A stretch of DNA of 41,333 nt from a virus. Positions 40,973-41,333 of the stretch are shown here, in pieces. Numbering within the stretch: the stretch's first letter is position 1; each line of letters starts with the position of its first letter. Where the stretch lies: IMG/VR virus record IMGVR_UViG_3300030328_001105, positions 1-41,333 of that record; one strand, written 5' to 3'. The position numbers and the translations under genes are program-made. The notes under the pieces were generated by a model. It did no database searches. It was not told where the DNA came from and saw only the letters and a list, made by a program, of their open reading frames with translations.

Positions 40973-41333
40973 ATGAAAAAATTATTAGCTCTATTATTAT
41001 TGATAACTTTTTCTTTTCAAGCTCAAGAAAAGAAAAAACTCTTTAAAGATTTTTTTAAGTACAGTACTCTTTATGTGTCTGGAGATATTAAAAACTCAAA
41101 AGAAAATGCGCCAAGCTATTTTGTAAGAACAAATCCTAACGGAAGTTTATACGATGTACCTGTTGTAGTGGATGGAACTGATTACTATGATTATGATTAT
41201 CGTTATGGTTTTGGTATTCGTAAGATCGCGAGATTTGATTACGAAATAAAGGGTAAACAATACTATGATGGGACTGAATCTAACGTGGCTATGACAGCTC
41301 CTAATTCAGCTATTAAAGGTTTTGAATATGTAT
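40973..41333 (+). CDS. Secreted or envelope protein with signal peptide (3' truncated)
   Basis: The first 120 residues of a gene running off the right edge. The N-terminus MKKLLALLLLITFSFQAQEK is a clear flavobacterial-type signal peptide, with probable cleavage near QAQ-EK. The mature part starts KKKLFKDFFKYSTLYVSG. It continues with an aromatic, acidic strand-rich region (TDYYDYDYRYGFGIRKIARF, then DYEIKGKQYYDG). I recall proteins with 'F-K-Y-S-T...G-I-R-K-I-A-R-F-D-Y-E' in marine Bacteroidota phages. The function is unknown. Export to the periplasm or outer membrane, or use as a virion protein passing the envelope, are the options. Confidence 0.75.
   Translation, partial: MKKLLALLLLITFSFQAQEKKKLFKDFFKYSTLYVSGDIKNSKENAPSYFVRTNPNGSLYDVPVVVDGTDYYDYDYRYGFGIRKIARFDYEIKGKQYYDGTESNVAMTAPNSAIKGFEYV

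Noticed and set aside
1-41333. tRNA genes, integrase, attachment sites
   Set aside because: No cloverleaf-like segments with CCA or GTTCRAA-type T loops were noticed between genes, and no recombinase motif was seen in any protein.

Overview
The window is one densely packed, entirely plus-strand stretch of a lytic-type, tailed double-stranded DNA phage. Its probable host is a marine Bacteroidota bacterium, most likely a flavobacterium. Phage identity rests on a contiguous morphogenesis block: small terminase candidate, large terminase, portal, scaffold candidate, major capsid protein, neck/ring proteins, a very long tail protein, and internal virion protein candidates. The host inference comes from three things. 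The DNA is strongly AT-rich. Shine-Dalgarno sites are absent, and starts instead sit behind A/T-rich leaders, very often AATTATG. Two proteins carry flavobacterial-style signal peptides ending ...YSQ or ...QAQ. The portal, capsid, ring and tail genes resemble those of crAss-like (Crassvirales-type) podoviruses and related marine Bacteroidota phages. That affiliation is from memory of the families, not from a search.

Layout. Positions 3-5785 hold the end of a probable tail or fibre protein, small unknown genes, a phage groEL-groES pair (1068-2859), a possible winged-helix protein, and a run of small probable virion accessory proteins. A clear hairpin terminator follows at 5805-5836. Positions 5849-10110 hold small genes: a 52-residue Cys-containing protein, a mini metallopeptidase, a secreted protein, low-complexity proteins, a holin, a second GroES-like protein and the small terminase candidate. 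The last genes of this run are joined by start/stop overlaps. Positions 10110-17497 are the packaging and head genes (TerL, portal, scaffold, capsid). The capsid gene is followed by a hairpin at 17507-17555, and the next gene by another at 18354-18388. Positions 18404-27185 are neck and tail genes, including a 1725-residue tail protein with an inserted FISUMP-type domain. Positions 27196-40235 hold a GNAT-like protein, two probable internal virion proteins and a 3404-residue multidomain giant that takes up a quarter of the window. An M15 peptidase endolysin, a small unknown protein and the start of a secreted protein close the window.

How the genes work together. TerL, the small terminase candidate and the portal package DNA. 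The scaffold candidate and capsid protein build the head. The ring and long tail proteins form the short tail and receptor-facing structures. The 258-, 537- and 3404-residue proteins are probably packaged in the virion and delivered into the cell. GroEL/GroES probably assists folding of the capsid or giant proteins. Holin and M15 peptidase lyse the cell. No gene-free stretch exceeds 300 bases. I saw no tRNA, integrase, transposase, CRISPR array or replication gene, so the replication module of the phage lies outside this window.
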